Assembly: GCA_964531715.1 (NCBI GenBank) | Contig: CAZHEE010000003.1 | Coordinates: 62,001 to 126,000, forward strand | Direction of reading: 5' to 3' | Length of the DNA stretch: 64,000 nucleotides | Source: UBA1664 sp964531715 | GTDB lineage: Bacteria; Pseudomonadota; Alphaproteobacteria; Micavibrionales; UBA1664 | In this document: one piece after another, positions 42,649 through 51,632 of the stretch | Layout of the letters: each line of letters opens with the position of its first letter | How positions within the stretch are numbered: the stretch's first letter is position 1 | The notes under the pieces: generated by a model | Seen by the model: the letters and a program-made list of their open reading frames with translations, nothing else | The model's database searches: none | Told to the model about the DNA's origin: nothing | Program-made: the position numbers and the translations under genes

Positions 42649-43503
42649 ATGGGTCAAGCAATGAAAATTCCCGCACAATCACAAGACAGCATGCCGGCAG
42701 ACGAATATAAAATGGATCCTGCACCGGATTACACACCACGCTATGCCGGTGTTGATAAACTAAAAGACAAGGTCGCCCTTATTACTGGCGGTGACAGCGG
42801 CATTGGTCGCGCGGTAGCCATTCTCTATGCAAGAGAAGGGGCAAAAATCGCGATTGCCTATCTTGAAGAAGGCAAAGATGCCGAGGAAACAAAACGCCTG
42901 GTCGAGGCGGAGGGAGCAGAATGCTTGCTCATCCAAGGTGACTTGGGCAAGCGTGATAATTGTTTTGATGCAGTTAAACAAACTGTTGAAACCTATGGCG
43001 GGCTGAACATCCTCGTTAATAACTGCGCCCAGCAATGGATGGATGACGGGCTTGCCGATATCAGTGAGGAAAAGCTGCGCCGTACAATGGACAGTAATGT
43101 CATGAGCTATTTCTTTATGACACAAGCCGCACTCGATCATTTGGGCGAAGGCGATATAATTATCAATACAACATCCGTCAATGCCTTTGCAGGTATGGGT
43201 GCGCTTACATCCTATTCGACAACACGCGGGGCAAGCCTTGCGCTCTCTCGCTCACTTGCCGACCAGTTGGTTGATAAAGGTATCCGTGTAAACAGTGTTG
43301 CGCCCGGTCCAATCTGGACACCGTTTATCCCTGGCACTATGCCTGCCGAGATGGTTGAGGATTTCGGTCAGATGACGCCAATGGGTCGCGCAGGACAACC
43401 TTGGGAAGTTGCAACATGCTTCTTATTCCTTGCTTGCTCAGACAGTAACTATATCACGGGTCAAACATTGCACCCGAATGGCGGCATGATTGTCGGTGCA
43501 TAA
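42649..43503 (+). CDS. SDR-family oxidoreductase of the stress type, YxxxR active site
   Basis: A 284-residue short-chain dehydrogenase. A 40-residue N-terminal extension ('MPADEYKMDPAPDYTPRYAGVDKL') and the fold 'KVALITGGDSGIGRAVAILYAREGA', 'NILVNNCAQQWMDD' and 'GPIWTPFIPGTMP' resemble the Bacillus general-stress SDRs (YhdF/YdaD group). The catalytic Tyr lies in 'SYSTTRGASLAL': the usual Lys of YxxxK is Arg here. 'LHPNGGMIVGA' ends it. The cofactor is probably NADP or NAD. It is followed after 6 nt by a GH13 gene. Confidence 0.88.
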   Translation: MGQAMKIPAQSQDSMPADEYKMDPAPDYTPRYAGVDKLKDKVALITGGDSGIGRAVAILYAREGAKIAIAYLEEGKDAEETKRLVEAEGAECLLIQGDLGKRDNCFDAVKQTVETYGGLNILVNNCAQQWMDDGLADISEEKLRRTMDSNVMSYFFMTQAALDHLGEGDIIINTTSVNAFAGMGALTSYSTTRGASLALSRSLADQLVDKGIRVNSVAPGPIWTPFIPGTMPAEMVEDFGQMTPMGRAGQPWEVATCFLFLACSDSNYITGQTLHPNGGMIVGA

Positions 43504-43509
43504 GCGGTT

Positions 43510-45066
43510 TTGAAAACAAACCCTGTCATCTATGAACTTTATCCCCGTTCTTTTCTGGATACAGATGGTTCGGGGGTGGGTGACCTGAAGGGTATTATTA
43601 ACAAAATCCCTTATATTCATGAGTTAGGCGTTGATATGATTTGGGTTTGCCCAATCTATCAATCGCCTTTTTATGATGGGGGATACGATATTACTGATCA
43701 TACCGCCATTCATCCAAGATTCGGCACGATGTATGATTTTGAGGCACTCGTTCAAAAAATTCATGATAAGGACATGCAAATTATGATGGATTGTGTATTT
43801 AATCATACCAGTAAAGACCATAAATGGTTTGAGAAATCCGCGGCGAATGATGAGCATTACAAGGATTTCTATGTCTGGGCCGATCCTCAAGAAGATGGCA
43901 CTGCACCCAATAATTGGTTATCGAAATTCGGCAAGCCTGCATGGACATGGAATCACCATCGCCGCCAATATTACATGCATAATTTTCTGGAGCAGCAACC
44001 CAATCTCAACCTGAAAAATCCAAATGTTCAAAAAGAAATTAAGAAAATTCTTCAATTCTGGATAGACAAAGGCGTTGATGGTTTTCGATTTGATGCCGTG
44101 ACATCCTTTGCCTTTGATGAAAGTTTGCAAGACAACCCCGTTGCCGATCAAAAAACTAAGGACAGCATTTCAGGCTCTGCTCACAACCCTTATGTTTTTC
44201 AAAGTCATGAACATGATTTACATGTTGTTGATGGTGTTGAAAATGCCGAAATGCTTCGCAACTTTACAGGTGATGACAAATTCCTGATTGGTGAGGTGAC
44301 GGTTAATATCGGTTCGGTTGATGTTGTGAATATGTATACAGGCGAGGGAAAGCTCAATGCCGCCTATACAACCGATCTACGCGAAAATTGTGCAAGTGCT
44401 GATAATCTAAAAGCCATTTTGGATAAAGTTAAAGATACGCATAATTTCGGCTGGGCGCTATCCAATCATGATTTTGCACGCCATGCCAATACGATAGGTG
44501 ACGGCAGTAACCGCGATATTCGTTTTTACGCCATGTTGCTTGGCTTTATGCCGGGGCCTTGGCTGATTTATCAAGGAGAGGAGCTTGGGTTACCACAACC
44601 GGAGCTGGACAAGGAGGATGTGACAGACCCCTATGATTTGTTTTATTGGCCCGACTCACCTGGGCGTGAGGGGGCAAGAGTGCCGTTGCCTTGGACAGAA
44701 GATGACAGTCAGAATTACGGCTTTACAAGCGGGAAACCTTGGCTGCCAATGGCGTGGGGTAAAGGATTATCGGTGCAAGCGCAGGGCAATAATGATAACT
44801 CAACTCTAAACTACTATCGCTTACTAATAAAAACCAGAGGTGATATGGATATGGGTGCGATGAAAATTGAAGATGTAAAAAGTGAGAATGGCACACTAAT
44901 CATTGATTATCATCATCCCGATGACGGAGATTATCGCGGTTACTTTAATCTAGGAAATAACGACTTTACGTTTGAAAATGAAATCAATGATAAAGATATC
45001 GTTTTTGCATCTGATAACTATAGTGAAATTTTACTATCTAAAACTGCTCTCATAATAAAAACTTAA
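43510..45066 (+). CDS. GH13 alpha-glucosidase/oligo-1,6-glucosidase-type enzyme
   Basis: A 518-residue glycoside hydrolase of family 13. 'IYELYPRSFLDTDGSGVGDLKGI' is at the start, region I is 'MDCVFNHTS', region II 'GVDGFRFDAVTSF' with the nucleophile Asp, region III 'LIGEVTV' with the acid Glu, and region IV 'ALSNHDFARHA' with the stabiliser Asp. No signal peptide, so it is cytoplasmic. Such enzymes hydrolyse or transfer alpha-glucosyl groups from maltose, isomaltose, sucrose or trehalose-like sugars. The start is TTG 43510. It is co-transcribed with the SDR, probably for osmolyte or stress sugar metabolism. Confidence 0.9.
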   Translation: MKTNPVIYELYPRSFLDTDGSGVGDLKGIINKIPYIHELGVDMIWVCPIYQSPFYDGGYDITDHTAIHPRFGTMYDFEALVQKIHDKDMQIMMDCVFNHTSKDHKWFEKSAANDEHYKDFYVWADPQEDGTAPNNWLSKFGKPAWTWNHHRRQYYMHNFLEQQPNLNLKNPNVQKEIKKILQFWIDKGVDGFRFDAVTSFAFDESLQDNPVADQKTKDSISGSAHNPYVFQSHEHDLHVVDGVENAEMLRNFTGDDKFLIGEVTVNIGSVDVVNMYTGEGKLNAAYTTDLRENCASADNLKAILDKVKDTHNFGWALSNHDFARHANTIGDGSNRDIRFYAMLLGFMPGPWLIYQGEELGLPQPELDKEDVTDPYDLFYWPDSPGREGARVPLPWTEDDSQNYGFTSGKPWLPMAWGKGLSVQAQGNNDNSTLNYYRLLIKTRGDMDMGAMKIEDVKSENGTLIIDYHHPDDGDYRGYFNLGNNDFTFENEINDKDIVFASDNYSEILLSKTALIIKT

Positions 45067-45156
45067 ATCTTTTAAAGATTGAAATCATCGGATATCATCT
45101 GGGTATTCTGCTCAATAACAGAGTGGTTATTTATAATCAAAAAAGGATTAAATAAT

Positions 45157-45681
45157 ATGAAAACATTCTTATTCGCGCTAATCGCAACAGTTTCACTTCC
45201 TGTGATGGCGATGGCATCCGAAACATGTGAAAATCCCGTCACAAAAGAGGCGGTGATGGAAGCGCAAGAAAAATGGGGCAATGCGATTGTCGCCATCGGT
45301 AGTGCAGAAGATTCAAAGGCAGAGGCTCAAAATACGCTGGACACGCTTTACGCCTATGATATGGGCGATGTGTTATTTAAACCGACATTGGCAAGTGCCG
45401 ACCCTTTCAGAGGCACTGAAACAGAAGCCCTATCCTATTTCGTTGGTGGTGATATTGAGGAAGATAACGGCTTTGCCCTCGCACCTTACACAAATGTTCG
45501 TTTTGATAATGAAGGTATCATTACCGACTGCAATACAGCGATGGCAATGGGTGAATATTACTTCACAAAAACGGATGAGAGCGAAGTGAAAGTTGAATAC
45601 AGCTTTGGCTATGTTCGTGATGATGCAGGTGATTTACGCATTAACCTCCACCATTCATCCCTTCCTTATACGGCAGAGTAA
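45157..45681 (+). CDS. exported SnoaL/NTF2-like protein
   Basis: A 174-residue protein with a signal peptide (MKTFLFALIATVSLPVMAMA). The mature part 'EAVMEAQEKWGNAIVAIG', 'LDTLYAYDMGDVLFKPTLASADPFRGTETEALSYFVGG' and 'TDCNTAMAMGEYYFT' resembles a periplasmic NTF2-like family sometimes mislabelled 'phosphoribosyl-AMP cyclohydrolase'. The ATG at 45157 has AAAGGATTAA before it; the earlier ATG at 45079 does not. Function unknown. A strong terminator follows. Confidence 0.8.
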   Translation: MKTFLFALIATVSLPVMAMASETCENPVTKEAVMEAQEKWGNAIVAIGSAEDSKAEAQNTLDTLYAYDMGDVLFKPTLASADPFRGTETEALSYFVGGDIEEDNGFALAPYTNVRFDNEGIITDCNTAMAMGEYYFTKTDESEVKVEYSFGYVRDDAGDLRINLHHSSLPYTAE

Positions 45682-45707
45682 ATCTATTTTAAACATTTCA
45701 GAAGAGA

Positions 45708-45734
45708 GGCAGTCTTTCGAGACTGCCTTTTTTT
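45708..45734 (+). terminator. rho-independent terminator
   Basis: GGCAGTCT-TTCG-AGACTGCC with a UUCG tetraloop is followed by seven T. It ends the exported-protein transcript just before the end of the convergent SDR gene. Confidence 0.93.
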
Positions 45735-46701
45735 AAAACAACGCGCCGATTATTATACCCAGTAAAAACAATATCGCCGCACCGCCGAAAAAGAATAATT
45801 TTCGTGCTAAATCGGCATCCATAATAATGCCATCATCTTCCGCACGGTCACCGAAATCACCATAGGCCGTACTTTGATGGGTCGCTGGCGCCATAACATT
45901 CCCTTCTCGGTACCCGTCTTGATCTTTATCCGATTTTTGCATGTCGAGGCCAGCCTGTGCCATTTTATGATCCATAAAATTAGGAAGAATCATATTGGCA
46001 AATACCAGTTGAAAAACTGACTTTCCAACCAATATTTCACGCGCATTTGTATCAATCGCCTTAAGGACGGCCTTTGCCGCGACATCCGGTTGATATATTG
46101 GTGGGGCGGGTTGGGGTTGCTTCTCCAGGCGGCTTCTTGCCCACTCAAATTGCGGTGTGTTCACGGCAGGAAGTTGAACCAGAGACAGGGCGACGTCACG
46201 TTTTTGCCTGATTAATTCCGATCGAACCGATGCGCTGAACCCATTAATTGCATGCTTTGCCGCGCAATAGGCGGATTGATAAGGCACCGCGCGATAGCTT
46301 AAACCCGACCCGATATTAACAATATTTTTGAGGTTTGGCGCGGTCAGCGCAAGCCGCGTGCCGTTAACCTGACCCAAATATGTTGCATTTGTGATCGTCT
46401 CAAATTCCTCAATCTCCATCTCTTCAAAAGGTGAAAAGCTTGTCAACATCAACGCGTTGACCCAGATTTCAGGTGTGCCGATTTCTTGCGTAATGCCGTC
46501 ATAGGCTTTTTGCAGGGCTTTTGCATCCGCGCCGTCTGCGGCGTGAACGGCGATTTTATCCTTAAATTCGCGCTTCATGGCATCGAGGCGATCTTGCCCG
46601 CGGGCGATTATACCAACCTTATAGCCTTTCTCAATAAGGCGTTCAGCCGTTTTGCGTCCAATTCCTGCCGAGCCGCCTAAAATAATTGTTGTTTTATTCA
46701 T
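45733..46701 (-). CDS. membrane-anchored SDR-family oxidoreductase
   Basis: A 322-residue short-chain dehydrogenase. 'TTIILGGSAGIGRKTAERLIEKGYKVGIIARG' is the NADP site, and 'SGLSYRAVPYQSAYCAAKHAI' carries Ser and YxxxK intact. A variable region with 'YREGNVMAPATHQSTAYGDFGDRAEDDG' leads to a C-terminal transmembrane helix ('FFFGGAAILFLLGIIIGALF'). The domain is in the cytoplasm and tail-anchored. Substrate unknown. It is in the same neighbourhood as the other stress-like genes but runs opposite and shares a short gap with them. Confidence 0.85.
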   Translation of the reverse strand: MNKTTIILGGSAGIGRKTAERLIEKGYKVGIIARGQDRLDAMKREFKDKIAVHAADGADAKALQKAYDGITQEIGTPEIWVNALMLTSFSPFEEMEIEEFETITNATYLGQVNGTRLALTAPNLKNIVNIGSGLSYRAVPYQSAYCAAKHAINGFSASVRSELIRQKRDVALSLVQLPAVNTPQFEWARSRLEKQPQPAPPIYQPDVAAKAVLKAIDTNAREILVGKSVFQLVFANMILPNFMDHKMAQAGLDMQKSDKDQDGYREGNVMAPATHQSTAYGDFGDRAEDDGIIMDADLARKLFFFGGAAILFLLGIIIGALF

Positions 46702-46864
46702 GAAATGCTTCTCTTAATCATTATTTTTGATACATAATCAACCGCTTAAGCTCAATTTGGTTCATTTTCATTTTTCTTTATGGGATAAAGCGAGGGCAGT
46801 GATTGACTCTGCCTCTTATAGGTCGTAATTCTGGTTTAAGATAAAATTATAAAAGGATATTATT

Positions 46865-47356
46865 ATGGCCGGATCACTTAATCGCGTTATGCTCATCGGT
46901 AATTTGGGAAATGACCCGGATATCCGCAGCATGCAAAATGGCGGGCGCGTTTGTAATCTTTCAATCGCGACATCTGAAAGCTGGAAAGATAAAAACACAG
47001 GCGAGCGTAAGGATAAAACCGAATGGCACCGCGTTTCTATCTTTAATGAAGGGCTTGTCAATATTTGCGAAAATTACCTCAAAAAAGGCTCGAAAGTTTT
47101 TATCGAGGGTCAACTTGAAACACGGAAATGGCAGGATCAGTCAGGCAATGACCGTTACAGCACCGAAGTGGTTTTAAAAGGCTATGGCGGCAGTTTAACC
47201 ATGCTCGATTCGCGTAATGATAATAATGGCGGAGGCGGTGGTTATCGTCAGAATGACAATAATGGTGGTGGCGGTTATCAAACTCAAGGAGGAGGGCAGC
47301 AACAGCAAGCTCAGGTCCAAGTCCATGATGATTTTGAAGATGACATCCCGTTTTAA
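46865..47356 (+). CDS. ssb: single-stranded DNA-binding protein
   Basis: A 163-residue SSB. The OB fold is at residues 1-110 ('MAGSLNRVMLIGNLGNDPDIR', 'NLSIATSESWKDKNTGERKDKTEWHRVSIF', 'KGSKVFIEGQLETRKWQDQSG'). A Gly/Asn/Gln-rich linker follows, then the acidic partner-binding tail 'DDFEDDIPF'. It covers ssDNA in replication and repair. AAAAGGAT lies before the ATG. No uvrA is nearby and I see no SOS box upstream. Confidence 0.95.
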   Translation: MAGSLNRVMLIGNLGNDPDIRSMQNGGRVCNLSIATSESWKDKNTGERKDKTEWHRVSIFNEGLVNICENYLKKGSKVFIEGQLETRKWQDQSGNDRYSTEVVLKGYGGSLTMLDSRNDNNGGGGGYRQNDNNGGGGYQTQGGGQQQQAQVQVHDDFEDDIPF

Positions 47357-47370
47357 AAGAAAGTCCTTTC

Positions 47371-47805
47371 ATGAAAAAAACTTTATTATCCATTTTTTTA
47401 TCAGGTATATTTGCATTGCCCGTTTATGCTCAGGATGCCGTCACGCCTGAAGAATTGTCCGCACGGCTTGACGTTGCGCGGCAATATTCCGAGATTGTCT
47501 CTATGGAAGATGAAGTTAAAAAATCTATTGATAATATTGTCATTCAAGTGCCGAAAGATGATCGTGTTCTCTATCGTTCAATATTAAACAGAAACATGAA
47601 TATTGATAGGCTTAATACAACTTCTGAATTGGCTTTGGCTGAGATATTTACCAAAGAAGAACTGGAAGCGATGGTTGCGTTTTACGGCACACCAGAAGGT
47701 AAGGCGATCCGCGACAAAATGCCTGAATATCAGGAGCGTTTAAAGCCTCTGTTTGAGGAAATGCTCAGAGATTCTATTGAATCATTTCAAAGCCAGACAC
47801 GATAA
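47371..47805 (+). CDS. DUF2059 exported protein
   Basis: A 144-residue protein with a signal peptide (MKKTLLSIFLSGIFALPVYAQ). The mature helical domain ends 'ELALAEIFTKEELEAMVAFYGTPEGKAIRDKMPEY', the DUF2059 signature. It is periplasmic, function unknown. It starts 15 nt after ssb, with AAAGTCC before the ATG. Confidence 0.85.
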   Translation: MKKTLLSIFLSGIFALPVYAQDAVTPEELSARLDVARQYSEIVSMEDEVKKSIDNIVIQVPKDDRVLYRSILNRNMNIDRLNTTSELALAEIFTKEELEAMVAFYGTPEGKAIRDKMPEYQERLKPLFEEMLRDSIESFQSQTR

Positions 47806-47891
47806 TTATTTCAATTTTTAACGATTCTTAAATCTGTCCTAAGGTCTTTTTGCTATTGTTTCATAATATTGATGTAACAAAAGGCATGATA

Positions 47892-48338
47892 ATGGTTCAA
47901 ATGCGAAGTGACCTCGCAAGGCAGCAGGAATTGATGAATGCATCCTTTGCGGCAAAACGTGAGGGCGCGGTGACATTTCATAAATCCCCGCTTTACGAGC
48001 GCTTAGAAGACCTGCACGCCAAAGAGAGACGCAAATCTTTTAAACTTCCCTGGAAAAGTTGTTTGTTTCTGATTGGCATCTTGTATTTTTTCTATGGTGG
48101 TGGTCAGGAGGATTTGCAAGAGTCTTTAAAAGAGGCCGTTATCGCGGAAATAGCGGGAAATCCTCAAATACAATCTTTAAATATTGACGGCTTACCACCT
48201 GAGGACCATGTCCAAAATTTACTTCAAAAAGTACCGCAGGATGAAATGGCAACTGTTTCTATTACGCTTAACGGTCAAACAATTATGAAAGATATCTCGG
48301 TTTCAGAGATCGAAAATCTTCAAAAAACGCAATTTTAA
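47892..48338 (+). CDS. single-pass membrane protein, unknown
   Basis: About 148 residues from ATG 47892 (AAAGG 7 nt upstream; the earlier ATG at 47886 is too close to it). It has a basic cytoplasmic N-terminus ('LYERLEDLHAKERRKSFKLPWK'), one transmembrane helix ('SCLFLIGILYFFYGGG') and an acidic outer domain of about 85 residues. Family not recognised. It overlaps the convergent cyclophilin gene by 4 nt. Confidence 0.65.
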   Translation: MVQMRSDLARQQELMNASFAAKREGAVTFHKSPLYERLEDLHAKERRKSFKLPWKSCLFLIGILYFFYGGGQEDLQESLKEAVIAEIAGNPQIQSLNIDGLPPEDHVQNLLQKVPQDEMATVSITLNGQTIMKDISVSEIENLQKTQF

Positions 48339-48880
48339 TCTTCCGACATTATAGGAGATGTTGAGACTTTCATCATAGTATCGGGGTCGCGTGGTGGTTC
48401 GCCACGTTTAATTTGATCCACATACTCCATCCCATCAACAACTTCACCCCATATTGTGTATTGCCCGTTAAGGAAGCTACAATCGTCAAAACAGAAAAAA
48501 AACTGAGAATTGGCGGAGTTCGGGTCGGATGTTCGCGCCATACCAATTACCCCCCGTCCGAAATTTTTATCGGAAAATTCTGCAGGAAGATCGGCATAGT
48601 CAGATCCGCCTGTCCCTGTCCCGGTCGGGTCACCCGTTTGGGCCATAAAACCATCAATTACACGGTGAAAAACAATTCCGTCATAAAAACCTTCATTTGT
48701 AAGCTTTGTGATGCGCTCAACATGCTTTGGCGCAAGATCGGGGAGGAGTTTAACCTCAACCTGCCCATAGGGAAGTTGTATGTAAAGCATTTCATCTGAC
48801 ATCGTTTGCGCCTTTACTGGGGTTATAAAAATCACCCCTAAAAAAGCGAAAATAGTTATGAAATGCAAGATGTTTTTCAT
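48335..48880 (-). CDS. periplasmic cyclophilin-type peptidyl-prolyl isomerase
   Basis: A 181-residue protein with a signal peptide (MKNILHFITIFAFLGVIFITPVKAQ) and a complete cyclophilin domain: 'YDGIVFHRVIDGFMAQTGDPTGTGTGG' with the catalytic Arg, 'FGRGVIGMARTSDPNSANSQFFFCFDD' and 'LNGQYTIWGEVVDGMEYVDQI'. It catalyses proline cis-trans isomerisation during folding of exported proteins. Confidence 0.93.
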   Translation of the reverse strand: MKNILHFITIFAFLGVIFITPVKAQTMSDEMLYIQLPYGQVEVKLLPDLAPKHVERITKLTNEGFYDGIVFHRVIDGFMAQTGDPTGTGTGGSDYADLPAEFSDKNFGRGVIGMARTSDPNSANSQFFFCFDDCSFLNGQYTIWGEVVDGMEYVDQIKRGEPPRDPDTMMKVSTSPIMSED

Positions 48881-48998
48881 TGTATAGTAACTTTATTTTA
48901 ATCTATTTGTTTTAATATTATTAATAGTAACTAGTTTTCCGCGTTCAAAAAAACAATGTTTTTGGCGTAAAATATTTTTTGTGTTAACATATGAAACA

Positions 48999-49580
48999 AT
49001 GAATTTAAATAATATTAAAAACAAATTTGCTTATAAAAAGAACGAGGATGGAACCGCGGCGATAGAATTTGCCTTTTTCGCTATTCCGTTTTTTTTACTT
49101 ATTATGGGCATTGTTGAGATTGGCATATTGGCTGGGACATCCATTGTTATGGAAGGCGGCACAAAAGAGGCCGCGCGACTTATACGTACAGGCCAAATAA
49201 CAGATAATTCTACAGCAAGTCGTGACTTATTTCGAAATACGTTTTGCGATGAAGTAAAAGTATTTATAAATTGTGCTACAGCAGGTCCTAGTTTGGTTTT
49301 TAAAGTACTTGAACTTGATGATTCAACAGGAAATGGTTTTGATAATGCTGCAAGTGGAGCTGCATCATTACCTGATTTAGATGTTGTAGATGCGTCAGGG
49401 AATTTAACGGGTCCTGTTTTTGCCCCTGGTAGCGCTAATTCAAAAGTTATTGTTCGTATTGCGCATGAAAGGCAATTATTGACTCCCTTAGCAGCGCCAC
49501 TTCTTTCCAATCGACCAAATAACAAAAGATTAATCCAATCTACGGCAATTGTAAGGAACGAACCTTATGCTTTTAGATAA
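48999..49580 (+). CDS. TadE-like pseudopilin
   Basis: A 193-residue protein. 'NEDGTAAIEFAFFAIPFFLLIMGIVEIGI' is the TadE-type start (Glu at +5 of the hydrophobic core and a single helix). The rest is an extracellular domain ('GGTKEAARLIRTGQI', 'NTFCDEVKVFINCATAG'). The start was set at ATG 48999; an ATG at 48981 is possible. It overlaps the next gene by 14 nt. The role is minor pseudopilin of a Tad/Flp pilus. Confidence 0.82.
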   Translation: MNLNNIKNKFAYKKNEDGTAAIEFAFFAIPFFLLIMGIVEIGILAGTSIVMEGGTKEAARLIRTGQITDNSTASRDLFRNTFCDEVKVFINCATAGPSLVFKVLELDDSTGNGFDNAASGAASLPDLDVVDASGNLTGPVFAPGSANSKVIVRIAHERQLLTPLAAPLLSNRPNNKRLIQSTAIVRNEPYAFR

Positions 49581-50148
49581 ATTTAAAATAAATGAGAGTG
49601 GCGTTTCAGCAATTGAAGGCGCATTGCTACTGCCAATAGCTATTATTCTATTTTTAGGGACCTTTGAAGGATTTAATCTTCTTATAATAAACCAAAAAGT
49701 TAGTAATGCCTCCGCAACTGCAAGTGACCTTTTAAGTCGCGAAATATTGATTACAAACGAAATTTTAGAAGAGGCTTATGCAGCTGCTCAACTTGTAATG
49801 GAACCACTAGACTCAACCAATTTAGGTATGCAAATTGTTGGCGTTGAGTTTAACTCTGCAGGCAATCCCGTAGAAAATTGGTTTTATACTGAAAATGTAA
49901 TAACCAGAGATACAGATTTGCACCTGAAAGTTGATACTGGTCCTGGCAGTACACCCTTAGGTGTCGCAGGCGAGGGTTTAATTGTTGCTCAGATTTTATA
50001 CCAGCATACACCAGTTTTCGGATTAGATTTTTTTGGGCTCGGCGCAGTTTTTGCCCCGATTGTAATGAACGAAATCACCTTTGCAAGAGGACGGCAAGTA
50101 TCTTGTATCCCTTATGATGATGGTATGACCATCTTTACATGTAGCTAA
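49567..50148 (+). CDS. TadE/TadF-like pseudopilin
   Basis: A 193-residue protein. 'NESGVSAIEGALLLPIAIILFLGTFEGFNLLI' is a second TadE/F-like start with the conserved Glu. The mature domain has 'NASATASDLLSRE' and a late Cys pair ('RQVSCIPYDDGMTIFTCS'). It is tightly linked to the gene before it and 17 nt before the TadG-like gene. No flp, cpaA/tadA ATPase or secretin gene is in the window, so the rest of the Tad machine must lie elsewhere. Confidence 0.8.
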   Translation: MLLDKFKINESGVSAIEGALLLPIAIILFLGTFEGFNLLIINQKVSNASATASDLLSREILITNEILEEAYAAAQLVMEPLDSTNLGMQIVGVEFNSAGNPVENWFYTENVITRDTDLHLKVDTGPGSTPLGVAGEGLIVAQILYQHTPVFGLDFFGLGAVFAPIVMNEITFARGRQVSCIPYDDGMTIFTCS

Positions 50149-50165
50149 ATGAGAGATAAACAATA

Positions 50166-51572
50166 ATGGCACGAATAAAACAAAATTTGAGAGGTTTCTT
50201 AATAAATGATAAGGGCGTAATTGCAATATTATTCGCCGTATCAATTCCGATGTTAATTCTTTCAGTAGGTATTGGTGTTGATGTAACAAAAGCATATCAG
50301 GTTAAACAAAGATTAGCGCAAGCTATAGATCATGCAGCACTTGCTGGTTCAACAGCCACAGGCACAGTCTCTGAAAGAGAAGATTTCATTCGTGCCTATA
50401 TCCGGAAAAATTTTGATTCAATTGGTGGCGCAACTTTGGACGATGCGGATATCGCAATTGATTTAAGTGATCCGTCTTCGATCAGCATCTCCGCAACGGC
50501 GACAAGCATTAACACTTTTATGCCTTTTTTCAGTAAAGACACAGTGACAGTTTCATCGCTTGCCCGGGTTAATCGTTCCGTGAAAGCCGAAATAGTTATG
50601 GTTGTTGATAATAGTACGTCTATGAATAACTCAGGTCGTTTAACGAACTTAAAAGCGGCCATGAATAGTTTTGTGACAACATTAACAACAGCGGTACCTG
50701 ATCCTGATTTCTACAGAATCGGAATAGTTCCTTATAATCACACAGTCAGTGTAGGAAGTTATGGCATCGGTGAGAATCCGGATGGCACTTATTATGATAC
50801 TCCTTTTGTAGATGTAAATATACCTCCTTTTGATGGCAGTTCTACTTCTGTTACTGGTTTTAATACAACTTATTCAACATCTGACTGGACGGGAGTAGTT
50901 GCAGAAGAAGTAATTACTTCTGAATCAGATTTTGTTACATCTTCAGATATTGAGGCTTTTCGCTTTTGTGTAAAACGAAGCAATGGCAAATTAAAAAATT
51001 CTTGTGTGACAGCTGAAGGTAGCACACCTGCTACGGCAACACCCTTTCATAAAGTAGAAAAATTACAAAGCGTTTTACCTTTAACAAATAACCTTACAGA
51101 CATTTCAAATAAAATATCTTCGTTAGATGCAAGAGGTGGAACATACAGTAATTACGGCTTGCTCTGGGGATGGCGACTAATTTCACCAGGATTTCCGTTT
51201 ACTGAAGGGGCTTCTTATAGTGATAATGATTGGAAAAAATTTATAATTCTTATGACAGATGGAAACAATAATATTAATGATTATTCCGGTCTAGGTTTGC
51301 ATCCTAATGAGGTTAGTTATTCAGATAGCGATTTAGATGACGCTTTACTTAGAATATGCAACAATGTAAAAAGCAATGATATTGTAATATTTACAATAAC
51401 ATTTACACCGTCAATTAGTGCTTCTACTATATCGAAATATGAACAATGTTCAACTGTACTGGCTGGGGAATCCGGTTATCCACGATATATTAACGCCTCT
51501 AATGGTGTCGCATTAACTAATGCATTTGATAGTATCGCTAATCAAATTGCCAATACTTACCTCGCACGTTAA
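50166..51572 (+). CDS. TadG-like protein with VWA domain
   Basis: A 468-residue protein. An N-terminal TadG start ('NDKGVIAILFAVSIPMLILSVGIGVDVTKAYQVKQRLAQAIDHAALAGS') is followed by a von Willebrand A domain: 'EIVMVVDNSTSMNNSGRLTNLKAAM' (MIDAS DxSxS) and 'KFIILMTDGNNN'. Such proteins sit at the outside of Tad pili and may act as adhesive or scaffold tips. A loop of about 100 residues with Cys is inserted within the VWA fold. The codon use is more AT-rich than its neighbours, as with the two pseudopilin genes before it. Confidence 0.87.
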   Translation: MARIKQNLRGFLINDKGVIAILFAVSIPMLILSVGIGVDVTKAYQVKQRLAQAIDHAALAGSTATGTVSEREDFIRAYIRKNFDSIGGATLDDADIAIDLSDPSSISISATATSINTFMPFFSKDTVTVSSLARVNRSVKAEIVMVVDNSTSMNNSGRLTNLKAAMNSFVTTLTTAVPDPDFYRIGIVPYNHTVSVGSYGIGENPDGTYYDTPFVDVNIPPFDGSSTSVTGFNTTYSTSDWTGVVAEEVITSESDFVTSSDIEAFRFCVKRSNGKLKNSCVTAEGSTPATATPFHKVEKLQSVLPLTNNLTDISNKISSLDARGGTYSNYGLLWGWRLISPGFPFTEGASYSDNDWKKFIILMTDGNNNINDYSGLGLHPNEVSYSDSDLDDALLRICNNVKSNDIVIFTITFTPSISASTISKYEQCSTVLAGESGYPRYINASNGVALTNAFDSIANQIANTYLAR

Positions 51573-51632
51573 ATTTAGGTTTATATTTCAGGCATTGTGC
51601 TTATAATCCTTTTTAAAAAAGGATATGCATCA

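Noticed and set aside
45157..45681. Phosphoribosyl-AMP cyclohydrolase
   Set aside because: It lacks the hisI metal and substrate motifs and has a signal peptide; the label is a common database error for this type of exported protein.
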